NCBI GenBank assembly: GCA_026545225.1
Contig: CM048849.1
Location: forward strand, 7,900,041 to 7,964,040
Direction of reading: 5' to 3'
DNA: 64,000 bases
DNA from: Cornus controversa
Lineage: Eukaryota; Streptophyta; Magnoliopsida; Cornales; Cornaceae
The notes beneath the pieces were generated by a model, which made no database searches, was not told the origin of the DNA, and was given only the letters and a program-made list of their open reading frames with translations. The position numbers and the translations under genes were made by a program. The stretch's first letter is position 1. Each line of letters starts with the position of its first letter. Below, piece after piece: positions 34,395 to 46,800 of the stretch.

Positions 34395-35474
34395 ATGAGT
34401 TCTGTAGTGTATAAACTATGGGGAAACTTGGGTTTGAGGGAGGTGTTGGGTACAGAGAAGGGATTTTTCTTCTTTAAATTTGATGATGAGGCTAGTAGAG
34501 ATGCTGTGAATGAACAGGGGCCATGGCATATCCTGGGTAGACATGTAGTGCTGAAAAAGTGGCAAGAAGGAATGGAATTACATAAGGATAAGCTAGATAG
34601 GTTGCCTGTCTGGGTCAAACTTTACAATATTCCTATGGAATATTGGACTACAACTGGTTTGAGCTATATAGCAAGTGCTGTGGGGAAGCCATTAAATGCT
34701 GACACAATGACATTGATGAAGAAGAGAATTAGTTATGCGAGATTTTGTGTTGAGATTGAACCTGAACAGGAGTTGATTTCGGAATTCAAACTGAAGCTCA
34801 AAAATGGTTCGAAGATCCCTATCTTAGTGGAATATCAGTGGAAACCCCTATTATGTACATTATGTCATAGTTTTGGGCATTCCAATAAGAATTGTGCATT
34901 GAAGAAAGAGGAAATGGAAAAGAATAAAGTATTGGAACAGGAGTCTGCTGGTACACAAATTTGGAGGGTGGTGAATAAGAAGGGGAATAAAGCTGACAAC
35001 AATGCTCAGGAAAACATAACGGGTAGCATTGACCAAGAGCATACTGGTAAATAGAATGGTGATGGGAATGTTAATCAGTTTTAGGCATTGAGTGATTTAG
35101 AAGAGGAAAGTGAAGATGGGGACCTGGAAGATGAGAAAGACAAAGTTAAGCCTATGGATGAGAACCTGAATAGAGTTGAAACAACAGATGATTGTGTCTT
35201 AGCTAATGCACCTGATATGCAGCAGAATGGGGATGGGATGATTGTTGCTGAATATGCTATGGCTGAGGGTACTGTTGATATAGCTACTACTAAAATTGGA
35301 GTCTCTAAAGCTACTGGAGGTAAGCAATTAATTCCTGCAATTAGTGTTATCTCTAAGCACATGGATGATGGTAGGGAGAAACCTAAACTAGTAAAGGCTA
35401 AGAGGGGTAAGAGAATTGATATCCCTCAGCAAGGGGATAATGAGGTGGTGCTTGTAAATTTGAATAGTCAATGA
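34395..35474 (+). pseudogene. LINE ORF1 (DUF4283 and CCHC zinc knuckle)
   Basis: RNA-binding protein of an L1-type LINE. The first 219 codons (34395-35054) hold a DUF4283-like region (GFFFFKFDDEASRDAVNEQG, PWHILGRHVVLKKWQ, LPVWVKLYNIPMEYWT) and a zinc knuckle PLLCTLCHSFGHSNKNC (C-X2-C-X3-GH-X4-C). One TAG at 35052-35054 interrupts the frame. An acidic tail (LEEESEDGDLEDEKD) and a basic end follow, to the TGA at 35472-35474. ORF2 starts in the overlapping ATG. An earlier ATG is not evident. Confidence 0.85.
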
Positions 35475-38400
35475 TGAATTTGGGGACATGGAATATTAGG
35501 GGGCTTAATAGTGCCCTTAAACAAAATGAAATGAGGGTGCTAAAATAGTATTATTTCAGCTTCATGGTCTTGTGGAAACAAAACTAAAATGGCTAAATGT
35601 GGATAAGGTCATTAGGTGTGTAGCTCCAGGTTGGGGCTTAATTCATAACTATAATTATGCTCCAAATGGTAGAATATGGGTTATGTGGGATAAGGATAAA
35701 TTGGAGGTTTCCTGTATTAACAGCACAGCTCAAGGTATTCATTGCAGAATTATAGATAAGCTTAGTTTGTTTAGCTGTTTTGCTACTTTTATATATGGAT
35801 CAAACTGTTATGTGGAAAGAAGGCATTTGTGGATAGAAATGGTTGCTCTTGCTGTGTCTCATAAAAATGACCCTTGGTTTTTAGTTGGGGATTTTAATGC
35901 TATCAGATTTAGACATGAAAGGTTGGGGGGGTCTACTGAATGGTCTGACAATATGAAAGAGTTTGGATCATGCATTGAAGAGGTAGAGCTAAGTGATTTG
36001 AGGAACACAGGTATGAAGTTTACCTGGTCTAATGGTATATTTTTTAGAAAGTTGGATAGAATATTGGTTAATGAATGCTGGGGAATGTAGTACAACATGT
36101 CTGAAGCTATTTTCGATCCCCCCCAGTATTTCTGATCATGCTCTGATTATTTTGAAATTGTACTCTGAAGTGAAGTAATCCAAGAAGGCCTTCAGATTAA
36201 ACAATTTCTTGATGGAACACCCTGACTTCTTTTCTACTGTTTCCAAAGTCTGGAATTCCAAGACCAAAGGTACACCTATGTTTGGAGTGGTTTAGAAACT
36301 AAAGATGTTAAAAGCTGAGTTAAAGAAACTAAATTTGAAGCACTTTGAAGATCTGCCAAGCAAAGTTAAGGAAGCCAGATTGAAGCTGGGAAATGTTCAA
36401 AGAAAAATTGATAACAATCCCCTTCAAAATGATTTATAAGAAGAGAAGAAAACATGTCTGCACAACTATTAGATAATGATGAAAGTAGAAGAGACTTTCT
36501 TTAGACAACAATCTAGAATACAGTGGCTTCACTTGGGGGATAAGAATACTCCTTTCTTCCATAAACAAGCTACCTAAAGAAGGAAACATAATGCTATTAT
36601 GTCAATTACTATAGAGGATCGGCATAGGATTGATCAAAAAAATGAGGTTGCTGATGAAATTATCAATTTCTATAAGAATCTTTTAAGCAAACAAAGTGAA
36701 GATGGAGAAATGCTTGATTTGCAACAATACATCTCTAAGCCTATTACAGAAGAGCAAGCTCAGAGAATGCAAAGGCAAGTAACTAAAGAGGAGGTTCAAG
36801 AAACTATTATCTCTTTGAAGGATGATAAAGCTCCGGGAAGTGATGGGTATAATGCCCTTTTTTTCAAAAGAACATGGCATATTATAGGGGCTGATGTTAC
36901 TAAAGCTATATTGAATTTCTTTTCAATAGGAAAGATTTTGAAGGAGGTGAATTCTACAATTATCACATTAGTCCCCATGGTTCAGAATCCTACTTTTGTT
37001 GGTGATTTCAGACCTATCTCAGTTTGTAATGTGATGTATAAGTGTATTGCCAAGATTATTGCTAACAAGATAAAACCTGTTCTGGGTACATGTATTAACA
37101 ACAACCAAGGGGCTTTTGTTCCTACAAGTATCACAGATAACATATTGCTTGCTTAGGAATTACTAAGGAATTACCATAGAAACAATAAACCAGCCAGGGT
37201 TGCAATGAAAGTGGATCTTAAAAAGACCTATGATACTGTGTCATGGAGATTCATGGACGCTACTCTAAAGGCCTTCAAATTTCTAGAGAAGATTATAAAG
37301 TGGATTCTAACCTGTATGACCACTACTAAGTTCTCCATTAATTTGAATGGCAGCTTAGAAGGATACTTTGAGAATGGGAGGGGGTTAAGACAAGGTGATC
37401 CAATGTCACCCTATTTATTTGCTATGGGGATGGAGGTTCTTACAGGTATATTAAAGTAGCAGATTGATCAAGGACAGTTTGATTATCACTGGAAGTGCTC
37501 TGAACAAAAAATTTCTAGCTTGATATTTGCGGATGATCTGATGTTATTCTCAGCTGGAAATGTAAACTCTATAAGGGTTTTGAAGGGTGCTATCCATTCT
37601 TTTGGGGCTATGTTTGGTTTAATGCCGAATATCTCAAAGAGTGTGTTGTTTCATTCAGGATTAGATCAAAACTATTATGATCAAATCCTATCTGAATTGC
37701 ATTTTTTTGCTGGATTCCTCCCAGTTCAACACTTGGGAGTCCCTCATCTATCATCTAAACTAAAGAAGGAGCATTGTAGTTCCTTGGTTGAGAGAATTAC
37801 TAATAGAGTCAGATCATGGACTAGTAAGTATATATCTTATGCTGGAAGGATGCAATTGATAAGCTCTTTGTTATTTTCTGTTCAAGTATACTGGGCTTCT
37901 ACTTTTGTGCTGCCAAAATCCATTATGAAAGAAATATCTGCTATCATGAGAAGGTTCTTGTGGAAAGGTCAAAGTCTGAATGAAGGGGGTAATAAAGTGG
38001 CATGGAAGGATATTTGTTTACCCAAATCAGAAGGGGGGCTGGGTATTAAAGATATTGAGGTGTGGAATGTAACAGCAATGGCTAAGCACCTTTGGAAAGT
38101 TATTCAACCTAACTCAGATTCTCTTTGGGCTGCCTAGGTCAAATCTTATCTAATAAAAAACAAAAATTTCTGGACTCTTAAAATAGCATCAAACTGCTCA
38201 TGGACTTGGAGGAGAATTTTGAAAATGAGGGGCACTCTGAGACTTGCTGTCCACTATAAGATAGGGAATGGTATGTTAACTTCTCTTTGGTATGATAATT
38301 GGCTTCCGGATGGGCCTATAGAGTTGAAGTATCACAATAGAATTATAAGAGATTCAGGAATGGGCACGGATGTTGTAGTGGCTAATGTTATTCAAGGTAG

Positions 38401-39473
38401 TGAATGGCATTGGCCTGTTACTAACACCATGGAATGGATGAGCTTGAGAAGCAGTATTCTTACTGAATTTAAACCAAACTCCTTTCAGGAGGATAAGATT
38501 GAGTGGGTGCATGGTAAGGGTATATTCACTATTAAATCAACTTGGGAGTTTCTTAGACACAAGCAGAGTAAAGTTAATTGGAGGGACATAGTCTGGTTCA
38601 AGCATGCAATTCTAAAGCATGCACTCTTACTGTGGTTGGTGATTCAAGATAGGATATGGACTCAGAGCAGATTGATGAAACTGGGATTGGTGCAGATAAG
38701 ATGTTGTGTGTTTTGCAATCATATTATTGAAGACAGAGAGCACCTATTTTTTGAATGTGGATTTACTTGCAGGATCTGGCATACAATAAGAAGCAAATGT
38801 TGGATGCAATGGCCCGAAAGGTGGAATGCTATGGTGCAGTGGGCTTCATTGGTGCTAAAGGGGAGGTCTCTGGTAGCTACTATCAACGGGTTGGCCTTTG
38901 CTGCTACGATCTATAAGGTGTGGAGAGAAAGGAACAAGAGGATTTATGCAGATGAGTATAGGACTGAGGCAGCCATCATCAATGAGATTATCCAAGTAGT
39001 AAGATTTCGGCTATTCTCCCTATCTAATTTTGATAAAAATTGAATGCATTTATGGATCCAAAAAGAATGGAACCTTCCCGAATTTATTTGGCAGACCTGA
39101 AGTCGAGAGTAATTATGCAAAAGCTGCTTGGTATTGGTATGGAGGTGCAGCAGTCAGGTTTGATTAACTGGCGTCCAAATTCTGATATGGGGTTAGTCTT
39201 TGGGAAGCAATATACAAATATTGTGTTATCCTTGGGATCCAATTTATTTTTGAGAATCCCAATCTCTAGCAGAAAGTGGTGGAGCTATTTGAAGCTGGAA
39301 GGGACTGTGATAGGTTTCTACTATTTGCACACGTTAATTGTAAGGGCTGGAGCTGTAGAAGTGTTTCAAATATTATTGTATTATGTTGTCACAATTATGT
39401 TAGCATATGCTATAGAGTCTTGGATGTATTCAATATGTCCAATGGAGGATTGGGATTGTGTTTCATGTGGGAT
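35474..39473 (+). pseudogene. LINE ORF2: endonuclease, reverse transcriptase, zf-RVT
   Basis: Order as in plant L1 elements. The endonuclease has GTWNIRGLN at the start, GLVETKL, LVGDFNAIRF near 35885 and SDHALI near 36135. The reverse transcriptase has DDKAPGSDGYNALFFKRTW at about 36825, FRPISVCNVMYKCIAKIIAN, MKVDLKKTYDTVSW near 37207, RGLRQGDPMSPYLFAMG and IFADDLMLFSAG near 37520. The thumb has RRFLWKG and KVAWKDICLPKSEGGLGIKD. The zf-RVT has C-V-F-C near 38705 and REHLFFECG. A C-terminal RNase H-like part (LNCKGWSCRSVSN-like) runs to 39473. Stops interrupt it at about 35546, 36088, 37156, 37457 and 38135, so it is dead. It is cut at 39473 by a solo LTR and resumes at 42968. Confidence 0.9.
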
Positions 39474-42400
39474 TGTAATACCCCGGAAAATTTGGACGTC
39501 TATTATTTTAAAGAATTTAAATTTCTTTATATTATTATTATTATTATTTTTCAATTCATGTGGAATGCCTTTATATGCATTTTATCATTTCATGTGAATT
39601 GTTAGATCTTTATACAATTATTATTTTATGTGAATTGGTTGTCTTTATAAATTCTTTCATTTCATGTGAATTGCTCTATTTTTATTTTATCAATTTATAT
39701 GAATTGTTTATTGATTGTGTATTATTTGATTTAAATATTTTAAATGCTTTGGATTGGGCTAGGAAGGAATCTGGGCTGGAATGGTTGGACTAAGGATATG
39801 CTTAAGTTGTTGGGCCATGATTATAGTTATATTATTATGGTTATTATTATTATTATTATTATTAGTTATTTAGTTTTTAGAAAAAAATAATAATAATAAT
39901 AGAATAAAAATGATTAGGACAAAAGATAATAGAAATTAGGGTTTCTGCCGTTTGCATTACGCACAAAAATCAGGAGAGTAAACGAAAGAGAGAAGGAGTT
40001 CGGATGAACGAGTGTTTGAATCGTCAAAGAGGCAAGTTTGATTCTTCTCTTCCCCTTTGAATCCGTATGCATAGTCTAGGTTTGAGGATTGTGTTTATTT
40101 TGGAAATTTGTATATAATTGTATGTTGTTTAATTGTATGTTGTTTTCTCTGTTGATAAATTTTGTGAGAATTAATTATGCTAATTGTATAAACATGTTGC
40201 TAGAAATTTGTATGCATTTATTTATGAAATTAAATGATTTTGCATGCTAAGAATAATTTTGTGAATTAAACATTAGCATTTTGGAGTTTTGGTACTGTTT
40301 TAGAGTATTTTTGCATATGTATATACATGTATATATGATTGTATAGGCGGGTGTATATATATACGAACATGAAATTTGGGTCTACTGTGTTTATCATTTT
40401 TGAGGGATTTTGTTCCGATTAAAAGGTAGATCTTACTTCCTAGAACAATCCTTGAAAGTTTCGTTATGAACCGTTGGGTAGATTGACGGGAAATTGAGTT
40501 TAAAATTTTAGATTTTCGAAACTTGAAATTGGGCGTTTTTGATTTAGTCCGCGAGAGGGGATAATTTTGGTACCAATACGTAGCTTAGATCGATACGAGT
40601 TCAATGGTATATTCATATGCGCGATTCGGTGCTCGGAAGTGATCGGAAAGTGATCGGGAAGCTCGGCCTCCATTGTTGGCCGCTGGAGCTTCAGCCGGGG
40701 AAGAAGGAAGAAGAAAGAAAAAAAAAAAAAGGGGCCACGCGTTCGCTTGCGCGTGGGGGCGCGTGCCGCCGGCGCCGGTGGCGCTGAAATTGTTTTCGGG
40801 CCCCACTCGCGGGGGCCCACCTCTGGGTCCAATATGGGCCAATTCCGAATTGTTTTGATATTTATTTTGTATTTTTGAAATTTTTGGGAAAACTTGAAAA
40901 TCTGGAAAAATCATTTTTAAAAATACTTTTATAAATCTAAAAATTCCCAAAATTTTATGTCAACTTACTGGGAGCTTAAGGAGCTTGGGGTTTAAATTTC
41001 ATGTCGAAATGATTTACCATTGTCTTTAAATTAATTTTTAAAGTGTCTAAAAACTGGATTTTTCAGCCTCTTTAATTTTAGAAAATAGTTAGAAATTTCC
41101 AAAAATTCCGAAATTTTTACTGTAGCTCTTTGAAGGCTAAATACACTTGGGTTTAAATTTTCAACTCAAAATGATCTTTCCTTGTTGTTCAATTGATTTT
41201 TAAAGTGTCCAAAAGTTGGGTTTTTCATATTCTGTAATTTTAGAAAATAGTTTTATAATTCCAAAAATTCCCAAATTTTTACTGTAATTCTCTGGAGGAT
41301 AAATACACTTGGGTTTAAATTTTCAACTAAAAATAATCTTTCCTTGTTGTTCAGTTTATTTTTAAAGTGTCTAAAAGTTGGATTTTCACCTTCTTTTATT
41401 TTTAGAAAATATTTTAAAATTCCAGAAAATTCAAGAAAAATTTAGGTAACTTTATAGGATTAAAATGCACTTGGGTTTTAAATTTCATGTCAAAATGAGT
41501 CTCCCTTGTGATTGTGTTGGTTGTAAAAGTATGCCTCGAATTATGTTTATTTTCTTTTTGCTAGAATAATAATTTTTAAAATTCTCAAAAATTCTAGGAA
41601 ATTCCAGCATGATTTAATAGGGTTCTTAGCAGTAGAATATGCCCAGAAACCTAGATAAAAGTTAGGTTTAGACTCCCTCATATATTTAAGTGCATTGAAG
41701 GTTGAGTTGGGAAATTGCTTCTTTAATGGATGTTTGAGCTATTTGATTTACTTGAATGTAATTTTCTTTAAGGATATAAATGCCCATCAAATACTTGATT
41801 ATAGTCTACTTGTGAACGATTTATCTTATGATGATAATTTCATGTTGGATGATTTGAAATAACGGTTTGTGCAAATTAAATCATAATGCACTTTGTTATT
41901 TTGTATTGCATATTGGAATGTATCTATGCATTTTATTTTGGCATGTAAGGATTGCCCGGCGTGTCAGGATCGCCCATACCTAATAAGGTATCTATGTATT
42001 TTATTTGGCATGTAAGGATTGCCCGGCGTGTCAGGATCGCCCATACCTAATAAGGTATCTATACATTTTATTTGGCGTGTCAGGATCGCCCATACCTAAT
42101 AAGGTATCTATACATGTATGCATATGTTTTCCTTATTTTGAACTTAAAGAATGTGTTCATTGTTGGATGATAAGGGTTTGTTGGAACAATGTATAAGATT
42201 ATTTTACTTCTGAAAAACATGAACTAAATAGGAATGACTAGTATATATATATCTATACCTATTAAGGTATCAAAAGATTAAATGATGGCATGTTAGGATT
42301 GCTTAAACTTGACATTATTTCATGTTATGTTTATTTCTGCTGAACATAAGAAATGTGATTACTTTTGCGTAATAAGGATTTGGGTGGGATATTATAATTA

Positions 42401-42962
42401 ATGACTGTTGTTTTGAAAACATGAAACTGGAATAAGAATAGCTTGTATGTTAAATCTATTGTTTTCTTTTGTGTCCCTTATACTGAGGGTATGTATATTG
42501 GTTCTCTGATTGGGATGTAGTAGATAAAACTTGCTCGTGGGTTTAACCCACTTTGTTGATATTTCAGGTTTCAGACAGGTTCCACCGCGAGGATAGAGTT
42601 TTAGGGTTTGGTTGTAGCAGACGTCTCATCTCATCAGTTACAGGGTAGGAACTTGTCTTCTTCAAGAGTCATATTATGACCTTTTGAGACTTTGATTGTT
42701 GGTATTAATTTTAGAATTAAAAACTTTGGTTCATTCTGGTTAAGGGGTCCTTGGGTTACAGGACTTTCAAATTGTATTACCGAACATATACTTATTTAGT
42801 TAACAGTTATTTTAATTCAGAGGAACTTTCTTTTCTGCAATTAGAAAATTGTTCATTATATCTTTTGTATTCTATGCTTGTTGCTACCAGTTGTATGTAT
42901 CTTCCAGATTTTGTGTATGAGACTGGCCACCTCATGCGCGAAATTTTCTGGAGGGTATTTCA
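39474..42962 (+). mobile_element. Solo LTR, 3489 bp, target-site duplication GGGAT
   Basis: Starts TGTAATACCCCGGAAAATTT and ends AAATTTTCTGGAGGGTATTTCA-like (last 17 bases CTGGAGGGTATTTCA). It is flanked on both sides by GGGAT (39469-39473 and 42963-42967). TG..CA ends with a 5-bp duplication and no internal retroelement genes mean a solo LTR. Its large size and CCCC-rich ends suggest a Ty3/gypsy chromovirus-type LTR (inference). Inside are a GC-rich block (40730-40830), about four diverged subrepeats of about 160 bp (40920-41480), and nearly three 67-69-bp minisatellite units (41935-42110). It sits within the LINE, whose sequence continues on both sides. A second, inverted copy is at 54811-58870. 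Confidence 0.92.
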
Positions 42963-43142
42963 GGGATGGTGAGTCTTATTGTAAGTTGTAGGTTCCTGAT
43001 GTGGTTCATGCTTCTATGGTGGGTTTGGGGGTTCCACTTAAGTTTGTGGAGTTTTCTTGGGGTATGCCCCTCGTAGGCTGTATGGCTTTTGCCGTCCTTG
43101 GTTTTGTAATTGACCAGCTTAACTTTCAAAAAAAAAAAAAAA
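42963..43142 (+). mobile_element. LINE 3' end and poly(A) tail
   Basis: Continuation of the LINE interrupted at 39473. It has GGTGGGTTTGGGGGTTCCAC, GTATGCCCCTCGTAGGCTGT, TGGCTTTTGCCG and CAGCTTAACTTTC, then 15 A residues (43128-43142). It gives the 3' limit of the element; together with 34395-39473 the LINE is at least 5.25 kb. Confidence 0.88.
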
Positions 43143-44592
43143 GAGAGGATCCTGAATAATATTGCTAAGGGTTGGATGATGGAGCATAATTATCAATTCT
43201 CTACTAGAGGGAGGATTTGGGTATGCTGGGGTAATAATCGTGTGGAGGTGAATGTTCTAAAAATAAGTGACCAGTTCATTCATTATTATGTTAAGGTGAG
43301 AGGTAGCTCTGGTAATTTTGTGGCTACTTGGATCTATGGTGATAATTGTAGTATGAAAAGAAGGTTGCTATGGTCTGAATTACTGAATTTGGCTCAAGAT
43401 CATGCTAATGATGCTTGGGTGCTGGCTGGGAATTTTAATGCAATTAGGTTAAGACATGAGAAACTGGGTGGTTCTACTGAGTGGACAGAGAGTATGAAGG
43501 AGTTTGGAGAGTGTATTGATGCTGCTGAGCTCCTGGATTTGAAGCATTCTGGAGTCAAGTTTACCTGGTCCAATTCTACTTCATTTAGGAAACTAAACAG
43601 AATCTTAGTCAATGATTGTTAGTTTTCCACGTTTAATAACTCTGAAGCTATTATTGAAACTGCTGGTCTATCTGACCATTCTCTTATGCTGGTGAAGATT
43701 GACTCTAGTACCCAGAAGCATAAATTTAAAAACCTTTCAAATTTAATAACCATCTCATTGAGCATCCTGATTTCTATCCTTTGGTAGCTGAGGTGTGGCA
43801 TAAAAAGGTGCAGGGTACTCCTATGTTTAGAGTAACCCAGAAGTTAAAAATGATTAAAGCTGGTTTAAAAGTGTTAAATGGTAGGCATTTCAATGACTTA
43901 TCCAACAAAATGAATAATGCAAGGAGGGATTTAGCAGATAAACAAAGGCATCTTGATGGAGACCCTATTAACATTCAGCTACAAGTAGAGGAGAGGAATT
44001 GTTTCCATAAATTGCAGACTTTGGCAAAAGCTAAAGAGTCTTTATATAGACAGCAATCTAGAATACAGTGGTTACAATTGGGGGATAGAAACACAAAGTA
44101 TTTCCATAAAGTTGTTGTGCACAGAAGGCAACACAACAGCATTCTGTTAATTCTTAATGATGAGGGCCAGAGACTGAAACAAAAGGATTTGGTTGTGGAG
44201 GAAATCTTGAAGTTTTATAAGCGATTATTAAGTAAAGATGGTGATGAACAAGTTATTCCTGACTTAAGCAATTATGTTCAATCTCTAATAACAGAAGATC
44301 AAAGGATGAATATGCTGAGGCCTGTGACTGATGAGGAAATTAAACAAACATTCTTTTCCCTGAAAGATGACAAGGCTCCTAGTAGTGATGGGTTTAATGC
44401 AGTGTTCTATAAGAAGACTTGGCATATTGTTACTAAAGCGGTGCAATCTTTTTTCATCACTGGCCGGGAAGTTGCTTAAGGAGATAAATGCAACAATTCT
44501 TACTCTTATTCCTAAGGTTGAAAACCCTACTTATGTTTCTGACTTTAGACCTATCTCCGTGTGCAACACTTTATATAAGTATATAATCAAGC
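43143..44592 (+). pseudogene. Second LINE ORF2 fragment (endonuclease to RT start)
   Basis: Begins directly after the poly(A) tail of the previous LINE, inside the endonuclease (GWMMEHNYQFSTRGRIWVCW). It has ATWIYGDN, LAGNFNAIRLRHEKLGGSTE, LLDLKHSGVKFTWSN, QSRIQWLQLGDRNTKYFHK, DDKAPSSDGFNAVFYKKTW and FRPISVCNTLYKYI. It is truncated at about 44592 in the RT fingers. The endonuclease Asp of GDFN is Asn here (GNFN). A stop at about 43621 and a frame change near 44450 add to the decay. It is similar to, but clearly distinct from, the 34395-43142 LINE. Confidence 0.88.
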
Positions 44593-45308
44593 TAGAGTGG
44601 AGTTAGATAATGTTTATATTGGCCCTTACATGAAATTTTTGTAAGCCATTTAAAGTGAAAATTTTAAAATTGTAAACCATCTCTTCAAAAGCAAAATGAA
44701 ACCTACTAAATATTAGATTATAAAATTCTAGGCCTTCCTCGTACCTGGAGTACGTTCTGCAGTTACAACACGAAATGAAAGATGAAAGCCATCAACAAGC
44801 AATGAAAGATGACTCACTCTACATGGAAAAATAGGACAACAGGATTATAACTAATATGCCAACAGGTAAGACACCACTCCCCTGTTCTTTATATTTAAAA
44901 AGATGAGAAAAGAAAAACACCCTAAAAAGACTTAATGAATTTTCAATGTTGAACAGAGTACATGACATATTTTCTTCTTCTTCTTCTTCTTCTTCTTCTT
45001 CTTGTTTTTTTATTTTTTATTTTTTATTTTTATTTTAAATATGTAGATTATATGTCATATTGGTCAATCAGGAATCAAAAAATAAGAATTCAACAATCAG
45101 AAATAGATTGGAAGTATATAATCTGGAATTTTTCTATTGCAGTGCATCAAGCAATAAGTGCATCAGTAACTGTGGTAGAAAATCATTTAAAAATCATTTT
45201 AGCTAAATAAAATTCTATCCTTAGCCAGCCCTATTCAAATAAAATTCCATCCTTAGCCAGCCCCTTTATTAATTGCTCCCTAATTATCTTGAAAACTCTA
45301 GGCAAATA
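44593..45308. other. Non-coding, with (CTT)n microsatellite
   Basis: Contains a (TTC)n tract at about 44970-45003 followed by T-rich sequence. A 15-base block ATTC.ATCCTTAGCCAGCC occurs twice, at 45211-45228 and 45242-45260. The stretch just upstream of 45309 may be the former upstream region of the PR-10 gene. Confidence 0.5.
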
Positions 45309-45492
45309 ATAGGTGTCCCCACTTTCAATGACAAACATACCAACACCATTCCTCCAGCAAGCTTATTCATGGCATCAATCCTTGACTCTCACAACTTGAC
45401 CCCAAAACTCATGCCACAGGCTATTAAAATCATTGATATCACTCAAGGAAATGGAGGGATTGGCACCATCATACAGATAAACTTTGCCGAAG
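45309..45492 (+). pseudogene. Bet v 1/PR-10 family exon 1, start codon lost
   Basis: The frame reads (I)GVPTFNDKHTNTIPPASLF, then LDSHNLTPKLMPQAIK, DITQGNGGIGT and IQINFAEG. This is the N-terminal third of a PR-10/Bet v 1 protein, with the glycine-rich loop GNGGIG. The exon is 61 codons plus one base and ends GAAG|GTTAGT. The single intron of PR-10 genes lies at this point, after the first base of a Gly codon near position 62, so the genomic structure is preserved. The expected ATG is ATA (45309-45311). Exon 2 (about 97 residues) was not found downstream. PR-10 proteins are cytosolic ligand-binding, defence-related proteins. This copy is a fragment and may have been carried by the CACTA element ending at 47460 or simply disrupted. 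Confidence 0.88.
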
Positions 45493-45814
45493 GTTAGTTT
45501 CTTACTAAAACACACATACATGTAATTCTAAATATATATAGTATTACCTACAATAGAAAATTGTCTTAATTTCATAAGCTAAATGGGCAGTAACAATCAA
45601 ATTATATTGTATGCGCAACATGTTCCAATTTAATGACATGAATGGGAAAATAAGAGGTTATATAAGGTACGCATATTAGTACTAAAGTTTAGGTTCTTTA
45701 AAAAAAATGTAGATACTACTATAGACATCTGCATACATACACACACAAACATATACCCCCATGTCTTCACTTCTCCCTAATTTTTTTAGATGATAAATCC
45801 CTAATTAGATATCC

Positions 45815-45960
45815 TTTTTTATATATATAAGCAACAAGATGCGCACTCATCTTTAAGACATGCGTCCACTATGTCTCAAGGGGGACTTGAACCCTCCACC
45901 TCCCATATGGAAGGATGAAGAGAAACCACTTGAGCTAAAAGACTTGGTGGTAACTGGTAA
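45815..45960 (-). mobile_element. tRNA-derived SINE
   Basis: On the - strand, an A-box-like TTTTAGCTCAAGTGGTT (complement of about 45924-45940) and a B-box GGTTCAAGTCC (complement of 45883-45893) are spaced as in a tRNA-type polymerase III promoter. About 60 bases of tail follow, ending in TATATATAAAAAAGG near 45812. The body cannot fold as a proper tRNA, which favours a SINE over a tRNA gene. Confidence 0.8.
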
Positions 45961-45965
45961 CCCCT

Positions 45966-46800
45966 AGGTAGATATCAGTAACATTTCAGTAAACCAAAGA
46001 AGAGAATTTAAGGGGCAAAAATAGAAAATTGGTTAGAAAAGTGAGTGTAAGATAAACAAAAAAACAATAAAGATCTCAGATTCTTAATTATTTTCTCCAA
46101 TGCAGAAGTCAAGTAATGAAGGGATAATTTTCTTCTTTTTGAGTTTATGTAATTAGAGGGCATAAACAAACTTCCTTTAAAAAAAATGCTCTACCATCAA
46201 TTTCAATAGTAATATTATTGTTCAGATGAATAATAATTATCAATTCATGAAATTATGCACTTTATATTTATCTATAGCTGAAAATGACCAGGTTGGGTGT
46301 GTGTGGTTGCAACTTGGAAGCCTTGAAATGTTACCAAAACCAAAGTACTCATGTCATTTATAATCAGCTCCTAGCAGAGGAATATTGTTATCTCTAACAT
46401 CTTAACATTTTGGTTAACTCTAAACTGTAAATTTAATCGTCAGTTAACTAATAAAAGAAAAGAGCTTTTCTTTTCCCAGACAAAATCGGATAGCTTGAAA
46501 CAACAAAGAACAAGATATCTATATAAAATAAAATCTTAAAGCTGAATGCTGTAGCATAATTAATTTCTGACATTTATGAACGATCCCTTGCAAGATTTAA
46601 GAGTTCACATCCAAGTATCAAGGAACTATATTGGGAGTTCACATGAAAGTACGAAGAAGCTATATGGTATTAGTCATACACTAAACTTACTAACCTTACA
46701 AATTATGTATGAATTTGATAACCTGTGAGTACAGGTTTCACTGTGCCGAATGTGATAATTACATTATAGTCTGTAAATCTTCCGTAACTTCACTATTTTC
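45966..46800. other. Non-coding, nothing recognised
   Basis: AT-rich with no supported gene. It would hold exon 2 of the PR-10 gene if the gene were intact, but no matching peptide was seen. Confidence 0.5.

Noticed and set aside
40730-40830. CpG island or gene promoter in the GC-rich block
   Set aside because: The same block is in the inverted LTR at 57690-57750, so it is part of the LTR body.
45880-45945. tRNA gene on the - strand
   Set aside because: A- and B-box-like motifs exist, but cloverleaf pairing is poor and a tail with A/T-rich end follows. A SINE fits better.
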